Notes: generated by a model from the sequence alone, not told the origin. Positions 44,235 through 54,115 are shown, counted from the stretch's first letter. The stretch: DNA of 64,000 nucleotides from Arenibacterium halophilum (GCF_005938225.1 NZ_VCPC01000001.1:558001-622000); one strand, 5' to 3'. Numbers and translations are program-made.

Positions 44235-45590
44235 ATGAAACAGATCGACCGCCTCAGATCCCTCGGCCTCTTCGACGCCCGGGTGCCCCGCTACACCTCA
44301 TATCCAACCGCCCCGGTCTTCTCGCCCGAGGTCGGCGCCGCTCACCAGGTCAAAGCGCTCGCCGCGCTGAACCCGGACGAGCCCGTCTCAGTCTACCTCC
44401 ACATACCCTTCTGCGAGCGGCTGTGCTGGTTCTGCGCCTGCCGGACGCAGGGCACGAAGACACTTTCCCCAGTCGAAAGCTACATCGGCACGCTGGAACA
44501 GGAACTTGCGTTGCTGAAAGATACCCTGCCCGCCGGGCTGCGGATGGGCCGCATGCACTGGGGCGGCGGCACGCCGACGATCCTGCCTCCCGCTCTCATC
44601 CGCCGGCTGGCACAGGCCGTTCGCGCCGTCATCCCCCCGACCGAGGACCACGAGTTCTCGGTCGAGATCGATCCCACGATGGTCGATCCCGACAAGATCG
44701 CAGCGCTGGCCCAAGAGGGCATGAACCGCGCCAGCATCGGCATCCAGGATTTCGACCCGAAGGTCCAGCAATCCATCGGCCGCATCCAGCCCTTCGACGT
44801 GACACGGGCCTGTGTCGAAGACCTGCGCGCAGCGGGGGTTCACTCGCTGAATGCAGACCTCGTCTACGGGCTGCCCCATCAGGACCTCACCCGGCTGGAC
44901 GACACGATCACGAAGGTGCTCGAGCTGGCGCCGGATCGGTTAGCCATTTTCGGGTATGCCCACGTTCCGTGGGTTTCGAAACGCCAGCAGCTGATCGACG
45001 GTGACGCCCTGCCGAAGGAGGTTGAGCGATACGAACTTTCGACCCTCGCCGCACAGCGGTTCATGGACGCGGGCTTCGAAGCGATCGGAATTGACCACTT
45101 CGCCCGGCCGAGTGACTCGCTCGCCGAAGCAGCACGTTCCGGCCACCTACGGCGCAACTTTCAGGGCTATACCGACGACATCTACCCGACGCTGATCGGC
45201 CTCGGAGCCTCCTCTATCTCGCGTCTGCCCTCGGGCTACGTCCAGAACGCGCCGGCCACCGCCGCTTACACCCAGCGCATCGAGAGCGGGACGTTGGCAG
45301 GGGCGCGCGGTCACGTAATGACAGAGGACGACTTGCTCAGGGCCCGCGTCATCGAGATGCTGATGTGCGATTTCCGCCTCAACCGACGTGCACTTCGTCA
45401 GATGTTCGGCGACAAGTCAAACATCGTCGATCCGCTGATCGCGCAGGTGGCAACCCGGTTTCGCGACTACGTAGAGCTTTCGGAAAACTATCTCGACATT
45501 TCCCACGAAGGCAGGCCTCTCACACGCATCATCGCAAGTTCGTTCGACGCGCATGATCCAGATGTTATGAAATACAGTCAGGCGTCATGA
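44235..45590 (+). CDS. hemN: oxygen-independent coproporphyrinogen III oxidase
   Basis: A 451-residue radical-SAM enzyme. The cluster cysteines are Cys60, Cys64 and Cys67 in HIPFCERLCWFCAC (CX3CX2C), with MHWGGGTPTIL next and a HemN C-terminal domain. It makes protoporphyrinogen IX without oxygen, needed for cytochromes NorC, NorB, NapB and NapC. It starts 50 bp after nnrU with a hybrid Fnr/NnrR-like box between, so it can be expressed separately from nor. No clear ribosome binding site is seen. Confidence 0.95.
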   Translation: MKQIDRLRSLGLFDARVPRYTSYPTAPVFSPEVGAAHQVKALAALNPDEPVSVYLHIPFCERLCWFCACRTQGTKTLSPVESYIGTLEQELALLKDTLPAGLRMGRMHWGGGTPTILPPALIRRLAQAVRAVIPPTEDHEFSVEIDPTMVDPDKIAALAQEGMNRASIGIQDFDPKVQQSIGRIQPFDVTRACVEDLRAAGVHSLNADLVYGLPHQDLTRLDDTITKVLELAPDRLAIFGYAHVPWVSKRQQLIDGDALPKEVERYELSTLAAQRFMDAGFEAIGIDHFARPSDSLAEAARSGHLRRNFQGYTDDIYPTLIGLGASSISRLPSGYVQNAPATAAYTQRIESGTLAGARGHVMTEDDLLRARVIEMLMCDFRLNRRALRQMFGDKSNIVDPLIAQVATRFRDYVELSENYLDISHEGRPLTRIIASSFDAHDPDVMKYSQAS

Positions 45591-46219
45591 AAGTATGTAA
45601 CATCAGCGTCGGCAACACGCGGTAGTTGCGATCGCGGTCACGACCACTTCGATCTTATTGCCTCAGCAAGAATTGCACTAATAAATCTGCGCTCCGAGTA
45701 GTCATACAGTGGTTTGAAAAATTGTAATCGACATAGTTTGCGACCGGCACCGCCATTCGTCGGAATAGATCATCTGAAGCAAGAGATACAGAAAGTTTTT
45801 CGCCGGCCGGAAAACGACGCGACCTACTGAGGTCTCGCAACGAACTGGAATCCAACTGAAATGAAAATCACCCTCCACGAACTTAACGCCCAGTAAGTTG
45901 TTCACGAACTTGAGCTGGCCGATGGCAAGGCACGTCACACGACCACCTACACCTGAAACGGTTTGGGTGGCAAAGAAGCGATACGCTCCAGCCATAAGCC
46001 ATATCCAAAAGGCCGGGACAGGTTGATATGATGATCCGCGTCACTATGCAAAGCGTGAAGTTCGTATGGCCGAGTTTACCCACTAAATTGTGCGAAACAT
46101 CCTGCACTCTGGGAAATTTTCGTATGACTGGCCTGGTGAAGGGAAACAAAGAGCTCAAGTTACCGGTCCATTTGAATATGCATCGAAAAAATCAAAGCAA
46201 TTTTCAGCGTGGGCGTGAG
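45591..46219. other. convergent intergenic region
   Basis: About 630 bp between hemN (plus) and the ankyrin gene (minus), AT-richer than the flanks. Minus-strand frames up to 97 codons (45702-45995) show no domain, no ribosome binding site and mixed composition. No terminator of standard form is evident. It may be decayed sequence between two modules of the cluster. Confidence 0.4.
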
Positions 46220-46894
46220 TCAGTTTTCTTTCCGCAGTCGTTCAACCATTTCAACGAAGCCACGCGCCTCTGCATGCTGAAGCGGTGTTACGCCATCACG
46301 ATCGGCCAACGAACGGTCGGCACCGGCGGACAAAAGCGCGTCAAGCACCGCTTGATGGCTCGATCCGCCATCCCCCAGCACCACGGCTTCCATGACGGCC
46401 GTCCAGTGGAGATTATTGATGTGATCGAGTGGCGCACCATAAGCGATTAGGCGCCGCACCACTTCAGCATGGCCGAGATGCGCCGCCGCGATGAGTGCCG
46501 TGCCCAGATAGGGACTGGTCACGAGTCCAGGATCATTGCCTGCCTCGATGGCGAGCGACACAAGTTCAGGATCGTCTGCCACCGCCGCAATCGTCACAAC
46601 ATCGTAGGCTTGGTGCTCAAGCGCGTTCATGTCGGCACCAGCCAGAGCCAGAGCACGAAGTGCTTCGTCCTCGGAGGCGAATGCAGCCACATGAATTGGC
46701 GTCCGGCCTTTTTTGTCGCGGACATCCACGTCAGCCCCCTCCGCGACCAATTGCTTGATCCCAGCGACATCACCCTCATGGGCAGCCCTCAGAAGCCCCT
46801 CATAGGCCGCGATTTCGCGAGCGGAAGGGGCTGTTTGCGCCCAGCCATGGCTGGCCAGACCAATGAGAAGAGCGATAAGATAGCTGGTGCGCAA
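46220..46894 (-). CDS. secreted ankyrin-repeat protein
   Basis: A 224-residue protein with a signal peptide (residues 1-19, ending GWAQ) and four to five ankyrin repeats from about 30 to 215. KKGRTPIHVAAFASEDEALR, YLGTALIAAAHLGHAEVVRR and RDGVTPLQHAEARGFVEMVE are clear repeats. Periplasmic ankyrin proteins such as AnkB-type help catalase or haem enzymes in some bacteria. It follows the HbpS-like gene by 66 bp on the same strand, so it probably belongs to the same operon. The partner is unknown. Confidence 0.85.
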   Translation of the reverse strand: MRTSYLIALLIGLASHGWAQTAPSAREIAAYEGLLRAAHEGDVAGIKQLVAEGADVDVRDKKGRTPIHVAAFASEDEALRALALAGADMNALEHQAYDVVTIAAVADDPELVSLAIEAGNDPGLVTSPYLGTALIAAAHLGHAEVVRRLIAYGAPLDHINNLHWTAVMEAVVLGDGGSSHQAVLDALLSAGADRSLADRDGVTPLQHAEARGFVEMVERLRKEN

Positions 46895-46960
46895 AGGCTT
46901 ACCTTTCTTGACGGGTTAGTAAAAGGAAGGTCCGCGCCTGAAATGCGGACCCAGTTTGCT

Positions 46961-47440
46961 TTACTCGGCACCGATCACGTCGAGGCCGACAAGGGCACAC
47001 TCTGCATCAATCGCGCCGGAGGGTGCGCCGCCGACACCGATACCACCCACGAGAGCACCGCCGATCCGGATCGGCATACCGCCTGCCTGTATGACGAGAC
47101 GCGCGTCCATATCTCGCAGCCCGTTGTTCTGCATATTCCCCGCAATGAACTCCGCAAGACCAGCAGTATCCCGTCCAAGACCGGCAGAAGTGAAAGCCTT
47201 GCCGGTCGCGCTCGACGCGGTATGAGGTCCGGAATTATCCGCTTTCAGAAGAACCTTCGTGCTACCATCGCGTGCTACTATCGCGACACTGACATCGTGG
47301 CCTTGGGCAGAACATGCTTCCAAGGCAGCATTCGCGGCTTCACTCGCCAAGTCGAGTGGCAGATAGGGGCTGGTGGGAAGGTCTTGCGCCATCGCCGCAG
47401 GAGCGGTGAGAGCGGCGAGAAAAGCGATTGTTCTAAGCAT
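46961..47440 (-). CDS. secreted HbpS/GlcG-family (haem-degrading/binding) protein
   Basis: A 159-residue protein with a signal peptide (MLRTIAFLAALTAPAAMA) and one GlcG/HbpS domain. SEAANAALEACSAQGHDVSV, a central SSATGKAFTSAGLG and VIQAGGMPIRIGGALVGGIG are family signatures. Secreted HbpS of Streptomyces binds haem and modulates the SenS kinase. GAAGGAGG precedes the ATG at 47440; the open frame extends 11 codons further. It lies directly after a sensor kinase / response regulator pair on the same strand. Confidence 0.85.
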   Translation of the reverse strand: MLRTIAFLAALTAPAAMAQDLPTSPYLPLDLASEAANAALEACSAQGHDVSVAIVARDGSTKVLLKADNSGPHTASSATGKAFTSAGLGRDTAGLAEFIAGNMQNNGLRDMDARLVIQAGGMPIRIGGALVGGIGVGGAPSGAIDAECALVGLDVIGAE

Positions 47441-47529
47441 GTCAGTCCTCCTTCTGTAGTGACAAGAAGACAATTAACTCATCCCGAGAGCCCACATCAT
47501 TCGTATACCGACCCGACATCTTCGTAGAA

Positions 47530-48138
47530 CTACGGAGCGCTCCCTGCCTCGATCCAGAGGCGCGTCATTTCTGCTGCCGAGGTAGTGCCAAGCTTGGCCC
47601 CAATGGCAGCACGGTGGCTTTCTACCGTTCGGGGCGAAAGCTTGAGCGATCCAGCAATATCACGGGTTGTGAAGCCGCGCGCAACGAATGACAGCACCTC
47701 CCGCTCGCGTGGCGTCAGACAAGCCATCAGTGCCATCGTTTCTCGGCGCTCGGCATCGGCCTCGGCGGCCCGACCGAGTGTAGCTAACCCTTTTTGTATG
47801 GCATCGATGAGATCCTGCTCATCGATGGGTTTGGATAGAAAATCGATGGCGCCATTGCGGAATGCTTTGCGACAAGCTTCCATGTCGCCATGCCCCGAGA
47901 TAACGACAGTCGGCCATGACACACCGCTGGCGGTCAGTTGTTCTTGGAGTTTCAACCCAGAGATCGCCGGCATTCTGATATCAAGGATCAGGCAGCCCGG
48001 GACAAGCTTTGGGAGAACTGACAGGAAATCTTGAGGACCGGAGAAAGCTCTCACATTAACTCCCACAGTTGAAAGGAGCAGTGAAAGAGCGTCTCGAACG
48101 GCAACATCATCGTCAACGAGATAGACAGGCGGGTTCAT
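47530..48138 (-). CDS. FixJ/NarL-type response regulator
   Basis: A 202-residue regulator. The receiver domain has acidic pocket DDD at residues 9-11, phosphoacceptor Asp53 in LILDIRMP and Lys103 in FLSKP. The C-terminal LuxR-type helix-turn-helix is CLTPREREVLSFVARGFTTR onward to RTVESHRAAIGAKLGT. The start overlaps the kinase stop as ATGA. It is expected to activate nearby promoters, possibly those of the HbpS-like and ankyrin genes; direct targets are not visible. Confidence 0.92.
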   Translation of the reverse strand: MNPPVYLVDDDVAVRDALSLLLSTVGVNVRAFSGPQDFLSVLPKLVPGCLILDIRMPAISGLKLQEQLTASGVSWPTVVISGHGDMEACRKAFRNGAIDFLSKPIDEQDLIDAIQKGLATLGRAAEADAERRETMALMACLTPREREVLSFVARGFTTRDIAGSLKLSPRTVESHRAAIGAKLGTTSAAEMTRLWIEAGSAP

Positions 48139-49712
48139 TCAGATGTTTCCCGAGAAATACTGGCCAGCGGCAGACTAACTCTGAAACAAGCACCTTCGCT
48201 GGCATCCAATATTGTCAGATCACCGCCGGCACGCTCGACCAGACGATGGCTCAGCGCAAGGCCGAGCCCAGTTCCATTCTCTCTGGTCGTCACAAAAGGC
48301 GTGAATAACTGATCTCGCACACTTGGCTCAACGCCTGGCCCATTGTCGCTCACATCGATCACCGCTGTTTGGCCAGCCAGCAATGCTTCAACCATCACCG
48401 CCCGCGATCCGACCTTCTCGGCAACTGCATCCAAAGCATTCCTGATCAGGTTGAACAACACCTGCTCGAGTTCTACACGAACGCCCTGGATAACTAATGG
48501 CGTTGGTGGCATCCTAAGACTGACCCGTGCACCAAGCTCCTTGGCCTGACCCGCGAGCAATGTCTCCGCCACCCAGATACATTCTCTCACATCGATCAGT
48601 TCGGCGTTGCGCGCCTGCGGTCGCGTCCAAGTCCGCAGCCGCTCAAGGATAGCTGACGCGCGTCGTGTCTGCCCGATAACATCCTCGAGGACTCCGGTTA
48701 CCCGATCGAAGTCGCCACGCGCGGCCAGGTGCCTGGCAGCCTGCGTCTGAGCAAGGATCGCGGTCAGGGGCTGCGTCAATTCATGGGCCATGCCGCTTGC
48801 CATCTCGCCAAGCGCATTCACCCGAGACGCATGGCTGAGCCGGGTCTCGAGACCACTCAACTCAGCCCGTGCTTCGGCGATTCGCACCTTGGCACGTTGC
48901 CGCCCGCTCGCACGAAGCAAAATCGCGGCCAACGAAATTGTCGCCAAGACGAGAGCCACCCTACCCGGTGGAAGTAAGTCGAAAGCGGTCACGCGGATAG
49001 CGGTCTTCAGCTCAAGCGGCTGTGTGCTACTGGAAAGAGCACGTGTGAACTGCGGCGGTCGCAAGCGCCATCTATCAACGACCAGAGGGGTTCCATCAGG
49101 AAGAGCCAGCCACCGTATGGTTTTAGCACGCATCCAGTAGTCAGAATCTCCATGCAGCAAAGCTGAAGCGTCGATTGCGAGAGCAAGCCCGTAGCGCGCC
49201 GACTCAGAATTTGGGCTGCGTTTTACAATCAGATAAGCTGCGTCGTTTGAAGGATGTCGAACCAAGACCGGAGAGCCAGTCAAGCGCACGCCAGCTGTCC
49301 GAACCTGCTCCCGCAATTCGGCACCTTGGACGCCAATTTCCATCATTACGTCTTCGCTGTCGAGCGGAATTAGAGCGATACCGATAATCCTCGGGTAGAA
49401 GCGCATGATCGCACCAGACACCTCACGAAAGAGGTCGGGAAGTTGCTCTCCTCCCGCCACTGCGATGGCCGAAAGTGCTGTCAGATGGGCATCGTGCTGG
49501 TTAACACGTTGCGATGCTACTAAATGGAGTCGTTCGCTCTCCTTTTTGAGCTCTCCCATTCGCGAGTTGTGCTCGAAGCTGGCGAGAATCCCAAGCGCCA
49601 TTGCACACACAAACGCCCAAGAAACCGTCCTGGCGAAGGGTTTACGAAGGTATTCTCGTGTTGATCGCGTCGCTTCTGACAAGTGCCCAGTTCCGGAGCG
49701 AGAGATACTCAT
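48135..49712 (-). CDS. membrane sensor histidine kinase with periplasmic domain
   Basis: A 525-residue kinase beginning MSISRSGTGHLSEATRSTRE. The first transmembrane helix is at about 28-48, a periplasmic domain of about 200 residues follows, and a second helix (VALVLATISLAAILL) lies at about 255-270. The cytoplasmic part has the H box ALGEMASGMAHELTQPLTAI, the N box LFNLIRNALDAVAEK and G boxes DVSDNGPGVE and NGTGLGLALS. The FixL/DctB-type H box matches its FixJ-type partner. The periplasmic domain could contact the secreted HbpS-like protein encoded downstream. Confidence 0.9.
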   Translation of the reverse strand: MSISRSGTGHLSEATRSTREYLRKPFARTVSWAFVCAMALGILASFEHNSRMGELKKESERLHLVASQRVNQHDAHLTALSAIAVAGGEQLPDLFREVSGAIMRFYPRIIGIALIPLDSEDVMMEIGVQGAELREQVRTAGVRLTGSPVLVRHPSNDAAYLIVKRSPNSESARYGLALAIDASALLHGDSDYWMRAKTIRWLALPDGTPLVVDRWRLRPPQFTRALSSSTQPLELKTAIRVTAFDLLPPGRVALVLATISLAAILLRASGRQRAKVRIAEARAELSGLETRLSHASRVNALGEMASGMAHELTQPLTAILAQTQAARHLAARGDFDRVTGVLEDVIGQTRRASAILERLRTWTRPQARNAELIDVRECIWVAETLLAGQAKELGARVSLRMPPTPLVIQGVRVELEQVLFNLIRNALDAVAEKVGSRAVMVEALLAGQTAVIDVSDNGPGVEPSVRDQLFTPFVTTRENGTGLGLALSHRLVERAGGDLTILDASEGACFRVSLPLASISRETSE

Positions 49713-49830
49713 GGTGCATCCAAAGGTAGAAGTCAGCATAGACTCCCTACTCGAATTTGAAATCCGTATGACTACACACAATATCCAGAACCCGCAAAGC
49801 TCACTTTGGTTGAAAACGTGTCGCGCTTTG

Positions 49831-50976
49831 CTACACCTTCCTTACGACGCTTCTGGCCAGCGCAGCGATCAGGTCCGTTCGCGTCACGATGCCCGTGATT
49901 GCGCCGTGTTCGATAACCGGCACTGCGTCGACATCACCATCAGCCATCATTGGGAGCAGAGCACTGATCGGCGTATTGGTCGTGGCACGAGGTCCGGCGA
50001 CGCTCATAATCTCCTTAGCCTGGACAGGTCGTTCTCTCCGCCGATCCATCAACCGCCTAAATGCCGGCACGAACCGTCGATCCAGACGCAGCGCGTCCTC
50101 CCGCGCTTTCCCTATCAAGTGGATCTGAAAGATGACGCCCAAAAACTTGCCGCTCGGGTCAATCACCGGAAGTGAGGTGAACTTGTGACGTCGAAACAGA
50201 TCCGCGACTTCCACAAGTTCCGTGTCAGGAGCGACCGTAACAAGGTCCGTGGACATAATCTGGGCTGCGGTAAGCGGTCCGGTCTCGTGAGTAGCCGCCT
50301 GGATCTCGGCAGCACCGATCAAACGGGCCAGATCCTCGACCCCCAGGTTAAATGACTGTCTGTATCGTTCGAGAATAGAACTCAGTTCACTCTCTGTAAG
50401 GCCGAGGCGTTCAATCGGAGAGGCGTCTTCCGTGCCGTGCGGACCCGGATCTTCAAATTGCCGGAAGGGATAACGTCGGCCGGTCAGATGTGCAAAGCAC
50501 ATCGCGACAGCGACCAGAGCCGCTGTGCCCAAGCCGATCGGCATAATCGCGAACCAAAAGCCGAGGCTCTGGATAGCGTCCGGAGAGAGTGCCGCGGTCA
50601 TCGCCACGGCACCGGCCGGTGGATGCAAGGCGCGGCACATCATGGTGACACTGATTGCCAAACCGACGCTCGCAACCACCCGTGTCAGGGGATCCGAGAC
50701 AAGCAGACACACTGCAACAGCAACCAGTGCTGCGACGGTATTGCCGATGACGGCTGACCAGGGCTGAGCAAGAGGCGAGTTCGGAACAGCAAAGAGAAGG
50801 ACCGACGTCGCTCCGAAAGGGGCGACGAGGTAACGGCCCCACTCCAAATCGATAGACGGCGACAGTAGCAACAGCCCTGTCAGCCCCAGACCGACGACCG
50901 CGCCGAGACCGGCACGCAAAGCTTCACTGGTATGAACGTGTCCTACCGCAGGTCCAAAAGATCTGAAAATTTGCAA
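49831..50976 (-). CDS. HPP-family membrane protein with two CBS domains
   Basis: A 381-residue protein. The HPP domain (about residues 20-175, four or five transmembrane helices) contains MMCRALHPPAGAVAMTAALS, with the family His-Pro-Pro. Two CBS domains follow at about 240-295 (AAQIMSTDLVTVAPDTELVE) and 325-378 (AKEIMSVAGPRATTNTPISA). HPP proteins include nitrite transporters of plastids and cyanobacteria, so nitrite transport with CBS-based nucleotide control is a reasonable guess. It lies between the kinase and nirV. Confidence 0.88.
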   Translation of the reverse strand: MQIFRSFGPAVGHVHTSEALRAGLGAVVGLGLTGLLLLSPSIDLEWGRYLVAPFGATSVLLFAVPNSPLAQPWSAVIGNTVAALVAVAVCLLVSDPLTRVVASVGLAISVTMMCRALHPPAGAVAMTAALSPDAIQSLGFWFAIMPIGLGTAALVAVAMCFAHLTGRRYPFRQFEDPGPHGTEDASPIERLGLTESELSSILERYRQSFNLGVEDLARLIGAAEIQAATHETGPLTAAQIMSTDLVTVAPDTELVEVADLFRRHKFTSLPVIDPSGKFLGVIFQIHLIGKAREDALRLDRRFVPAFRRLMDRRRERPVQAKEIMSVAGPRATTNTPISALLPMMADGDVDAVPVIEHGAITGIVTRTDLIAALARSVVRKV

Positions 50977-51054
50977 ACAAGACCCCTATTTATTTTGCGC
51001 GCAAATTTTCAGCACATCGCCCAGAGTTCAAGCACATGTTCGAGCAATGCCGGT

Positions 51055-51885
51055 TTATCGTTCCCGCACCAGCCGGAATCCCAAGTGATCCGGTGGAAGC
51101 CCAACGGCACACCCACCGACGCTGGCGTCCCTAATAAAGTCAATGACCGCCGCCTGATGACGCCCGCCGGCAATGCGCACGCCGCAATAGGGGTCGCGGG
51201 CGGTGATCACACCATCGGCACCCACCTCGCCATTCTCCATGCATCCGTCCGTCCATTCCCAGACATTGCCGCCCATATCCGCCAGACCGAGGCTGTTTTC
51301 ACCAAAGCCGCCGCGCGGTCTCAGGGCCGGGCTGGAACTGCCACGCAGGAATACGCCGCGCTGGTATTGCGACAGCATGCGCTCTCCCGGATCGAGGTCG
51401 CCTTCGTCCGGGGCAGCATCGCCCCGCCGCTCGGCGGCGGCTCGCTGCCATTCCAGCGCGGTCGGAAGACGCCAGACCTGACCTGTCTGTTCGGACAGCC
51501 ATGCGGCATAGGCCGTCGCATCGATCCAGTTGACGTTCGTCTGGGCCAACCCGCCAGCCCCGGTTTCGACGTCCACACAGGCCCCGTCTGCAACGCAGGC
51601 CGAATATTCCCGTTGCGAGACCTGATACTTCATGATGTCGAACGCACCGACCGGAAGGCTTTGCACACCGGGCGTCGCAGCCTTGCCATCCCGGCTGAAA
51701 TTGCCAAGCGGCCGATAGGCCACTGCGCCCGCGGGCACCCGCACGATATCACCTTGCAGGTCGGCCGCGCGCAAAGCCTGCGCAGCATCCCTGTCGCGTG
51801 CCTGATCCCCAAGCCACGCCCCTGCCCCGAGACCGCAGACCAGCGTCAGACCCGCCAGCCCGATCATCACTCTCATCCTGTCCAT
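51055..51885 (-). CDS. nirV: NirV, SUMF1/FGE-like protein downstream of nirK
   Basis: A 276-residue protein with an N-terminal anchor or signal (VMIGLAGLTLVCGLGAGAW) and a formylglycine-generating-enzyme-like domain. WRLPTALEWQRAAAERRGD, LADMGGNVWEWTDGC and HLGFRLVRER are the SUMF1 signatures. NirV follows nirK in many alphaproteobacteria and is required in some for full nitrite reductase function, although its biochemical role is unclear. It is 80 bp after nirK, with a terminator-like hairpin between them. Confidence 0.92.
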   Translation of the reverse strand: MDRMRVMIGLAGLTLVCGLGAGAWLGDQARDRDAAQALRAADLQGDIVRVPAGAVAYRPLGNFSRDGKAATPGVQSLPVGAFDIMKYQVSQREYSACVADGACVDVETGAGGLAQTNVNWIDATAYAAWLSEQTGQVWRLPTALEWQRAAAERRGDAAPDEGDLDPGERMLSQYQRGVFLRGSSSPALRPRGGFGENSLGLADMGGNVWEWTDGCMENGEVGADGVITARDPYCGVRIAGGRHQAAVIDFIRDASVGGCAVGLPPDHLGFRLVRER

Positions 51886-51902
51886 ATCGGGACCTCATGA
51901 TC

Positions 51903-51935
51903 AAAAGAGGGGCGCCCGGATTGTCCGGCCGCCCC
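51903..51935 (-). terminator. terminator-like hairpin between nirK and nirV
   Basis: On the minus strand GGGGCG-G-CCGG, a 5-base loop and CCGG-G-CGCCCC form a long GC stem followed by TCTTTT. It probably stops most transcripts after nirK and lowers nirV expression. Confidence 0.75.
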
Positions 51936-51965
51936 AGTCAGTTTTCGCCTTGGAACAGCCGCGCC

Positions 51966-53114
51966 TTATGGCAGCGCGGTCTTGCCTTCGTAGGCGGCGT
52001 TATACTCGACAGGTGCCTGAACCTGCTCCATCAGGTCGTTGTTCCAGTTGCCCTCGACCACCACGTGGGCCGTCGCGCCGAGGTTCACAGCCTCGATCAG
52101 GTTATGGTTCACGTAGGCGTAGACGCCCGGCTGGAGGAACTCATAGAGAGCCGCGCCGGCGGATCCGCCCGCAATGAACCACGTTTCGAGGTCACGCTGC
52201 GGCGTGTTGTTGAACTTGCCGCGTTCCCAGACGAGGTCGCCGTGGCCACCGATCAGGTGAGGCCGGGTGTCCCGGTTGGCCTGGCTGTGCACGAACAGGA
52301 CCTTTTCACCCTGTGCCGCGTGCAGCGCGTTGTCGCCGGTCAGCGATCCGACCTTGCCGTTGAAGACCACATGGCTCGGGATCAGCCCGTTCATCACTTC
52401 GAGCGTGTCGGGATAGCTTTCGGCCACGTCCTCGAACCGTTTGTAGTCGCCATTTTCGTCCTTCGGGATGTAGAAGTCGTTTTCTCCGATATAGAACACG
52501 CGGTCGTAGCGGACCGGATCGCCCTTGTGGTCGGTCAGACCGCCGCGCGGCAGGACCATGATGCAGCCGGACATGCCGCTGACGACGTGCCATGGGATCA
52601 TCGGGCCACCCGGGGCGCAGTGATAGACAAACGTCCCCGGACGCGTTGCCTTGAACCGCAACGTGGTCTTTTCACCGGGGTTGACCAGCGTCAGGGACCC
52701 GCCCCCAAGCGCACCGGTCGCCGAGTGAAAATCGATGTTGTGCTGCATCATGTTCTCAGGCGAGTTGAACAGTGTCAGTTCGACATAGTCGCCTTCGTGG
52801 ACAACCATCATGGGGCCGGGAACCGACCCGTTGAAGGTCATGGCCTGAAGGTAGGCACCGTCATCGACCTCGATCTCCTTCTCTACGATCTGCATCTCGA
52901 ATTCGACGATGCGCGGTTCGGCCGGGGCCTCCTGCTCATGCTCGTGGACCATCGGAGGACGCACGAGCTTGCGCTTAATGCGCTTCAGGCTCGACAAATC
53001 CGCGGGGGGGGCCATCGACGTGTCCATGATCTCTTCGGCCTTGGCGGCCTTGGCGAGAACGGGCAGCGCGGCAATACCGGCGGCGCCCATCAGTGCGGCT
53101 CTTCTCGTCAGCAT
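51966..53114 (-). CDS. nirK: copper-containing nitrite reductase
   Basis: A 382-residue periplasmic enzyme reducing nitrite to NO. It starts [18 protein letters not shown], a Tat-type signal; the longer open frame is not used, as GGAGATTG supports 53114. Type-1 copper ligands are in [20 protein letters not shown] (Cys, His, Met). Type-2 copper histidines are in [16 protein letters not shown] and a C-terminal [10 protein letters not shown]. Length fits two-domain NirK. It lies after nosX with an NnrR-like box about 74 bp before the ATG. Pseudoazurin is the likely donor. Confidence 0.97.
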   Translation of the reverse strand: MLTRRAALMGAAGIAALPVLAKAAKAEEIMDTSMAPPADLSSLKRIKRKLVRPPMVHEHEQEAPAEPRIVEFEMQIVEKEIEVDDGAYLQAMTFNGSVPGPMMVVHEGDYVELTLFNSPENMMQHNIDFHSATGALGGGSLTLVNPGEKTTLRFKATRPGTFVYHCAPGGPMIPWHVVSGMSGCIMVLPRGGLTDHKGDPVRYDRVFYIGENDFYIPKDENGDYKRFEDVAESYPDTLEVMNGLIPSHVVFNGKVGSLTGDNALHAAQGEKVLFVHSQANRDTRPHLIGGHGDLVWERGKFNNTPQRDLETWFIAGGSAGAALYEFLQPGVYAYVNHNLIEAVNLGATAHVVVEGNWNNDLMEQVQAPVEYNAAYEGKTALP

Positions 53115-53180
53115 TTTCAATCTCCTTTCAGGTATGAATGCTGTTTGAGTGGAAGCTACCGGCCCTGTTGTTTTCGAACG

Positions 53181-53194
53181 TTGCGGAAACACAA
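53181..53194 (-). promoter_or_regulatory. NnrR/DNR-like box of nirK
   Basis: TTGCGGAAACACAA (one mismatch in symmetry) lies in the nosX-nirK gap, centred about 74 bp before the nirK ATG. Spacing is almost the same as for nosR. Confidence 0.75.
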
Positions 53195-53197
53195 ACT

Positions 53198-54115
53198 TCA
53201 GGACCGAATGCCAGCCGAGCCGACGATTTTCGCCCCGAGCGGCCGAAGCAGGTCGCGTTCCGATGGCGACATGAGAACGGCCGCAGTCGATGCGGCATCC
53301 GCAATCGCCGCACTGTCATGACATATCGAGGCTGGCCCGGAAGTGAGCTGCGCGTCACGTCTGGGATCGAAGATGTGTCCGATACCCGCGGCGGGATCGA
53401 CCAAGGTGCCCGAAACATCCGAAGTGGCGATTGCGTGGTCTTTCAAGGTGACGGTCCGGCCGCCGGGGATCGATACACGCCATCCCTGCCCCTGCCCGTC
53501 CCCAAGGGCCCGGATTTCTCCTGCGTTTACCAAGATGTGCCGGAGACCGGCACTCTTCAGAAGAGAGGCAAGGCGATCCGTGGCATAGCCCTGTGCGATC
53601 CCGTTCAGGGTCAGAGCCATACCGCCCCTTTGAAACCTGATAGCCTGCGGGGATAGCGACACATGTTGGAATCCGACCCGGCGACGCGCGTGCTGCACTT
53701 CGTCCGCCCCGACACGGCGTCCTTCGCCAAACGCTCGAGCATGAAGGTCGAACAGCGGCTGGACCGTTGGATCGAAGGCGCCTTCCGTCGCCGTGAAGAC
53801 AGCCCGGGCCTCCGACAAGAGATGTAGCATGGCGGGATCGGGGTTACGCAGGATCTGATCCCGGTTCAGCTGAGCCAGGGCGCTGTCAGTCCGGTAAAGC
53901 GAAAATAGGCTCTCGATACGCGAAAGCTCCAATTCAAGGTCTTCGAACAGCGGAGCCGCCTCGGCCTGCGAAATGCCGCAAAGGGCGATCTCGGCGCGCG
54001 CACCAAGGGCTTGCCCCCGCCAGTAGGCGACCTCTCTGCCCGCAGCGGATGCACGGCCAGACGCAAGGGTCGCGGCCGACATGGCAATGAAACGACGTCT
54101 GGAAAACCGGGTCAT
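53198..54115 (-). CDS. nosX: NosX, ApbE-family FAD:protein FMN transferase
   Basis: A 305-residue periplasmic ApbE-like enzyme. It starts [20 protein letters not shown], a Tat signal, overlapping the nosL stop (ATGA). GIAQGYATD and [15 protein letters not shown] are typical ApbE motifs. NosX attaches FMN to NosR and so supports N2O reduction. It is last of the nosRZDFYLX run, 83 bp before nirK. Confidence 0.93.
   Translation of the reverse strand: MTRFSRRRFIAMSAATLASGRASAAGREVAYWRGQALGARAEIALCGISQAEAAPLFEDLELELSRIESLFSLYRTDSALAQLNRDQILRNPDPAMLHLLSEARAVFTATEGAFDPTVQPLFDLHARAFGEGRRVGADEVQHARRRVGFQHVSLSPQAIRFQRGGMALTLNGIAQGYATDRLASLLKSAGLRHILVNAGEIRALGDGQGQGWRVSIPGGRTVTLKDHAIATSDVSGTLVDPAAGIGHIFDPRRDAQLTSGPASICHDSAAIADAASTAAVLMSPSERDLLRPLGAKIVGSAGIRS

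Noticed and set aside
45655-46158. Minus-strand open frames between hemN and the ankyrin gene
   Set aside because: Short, mutually overlapping, no ribosome binding site and no family resemblance.
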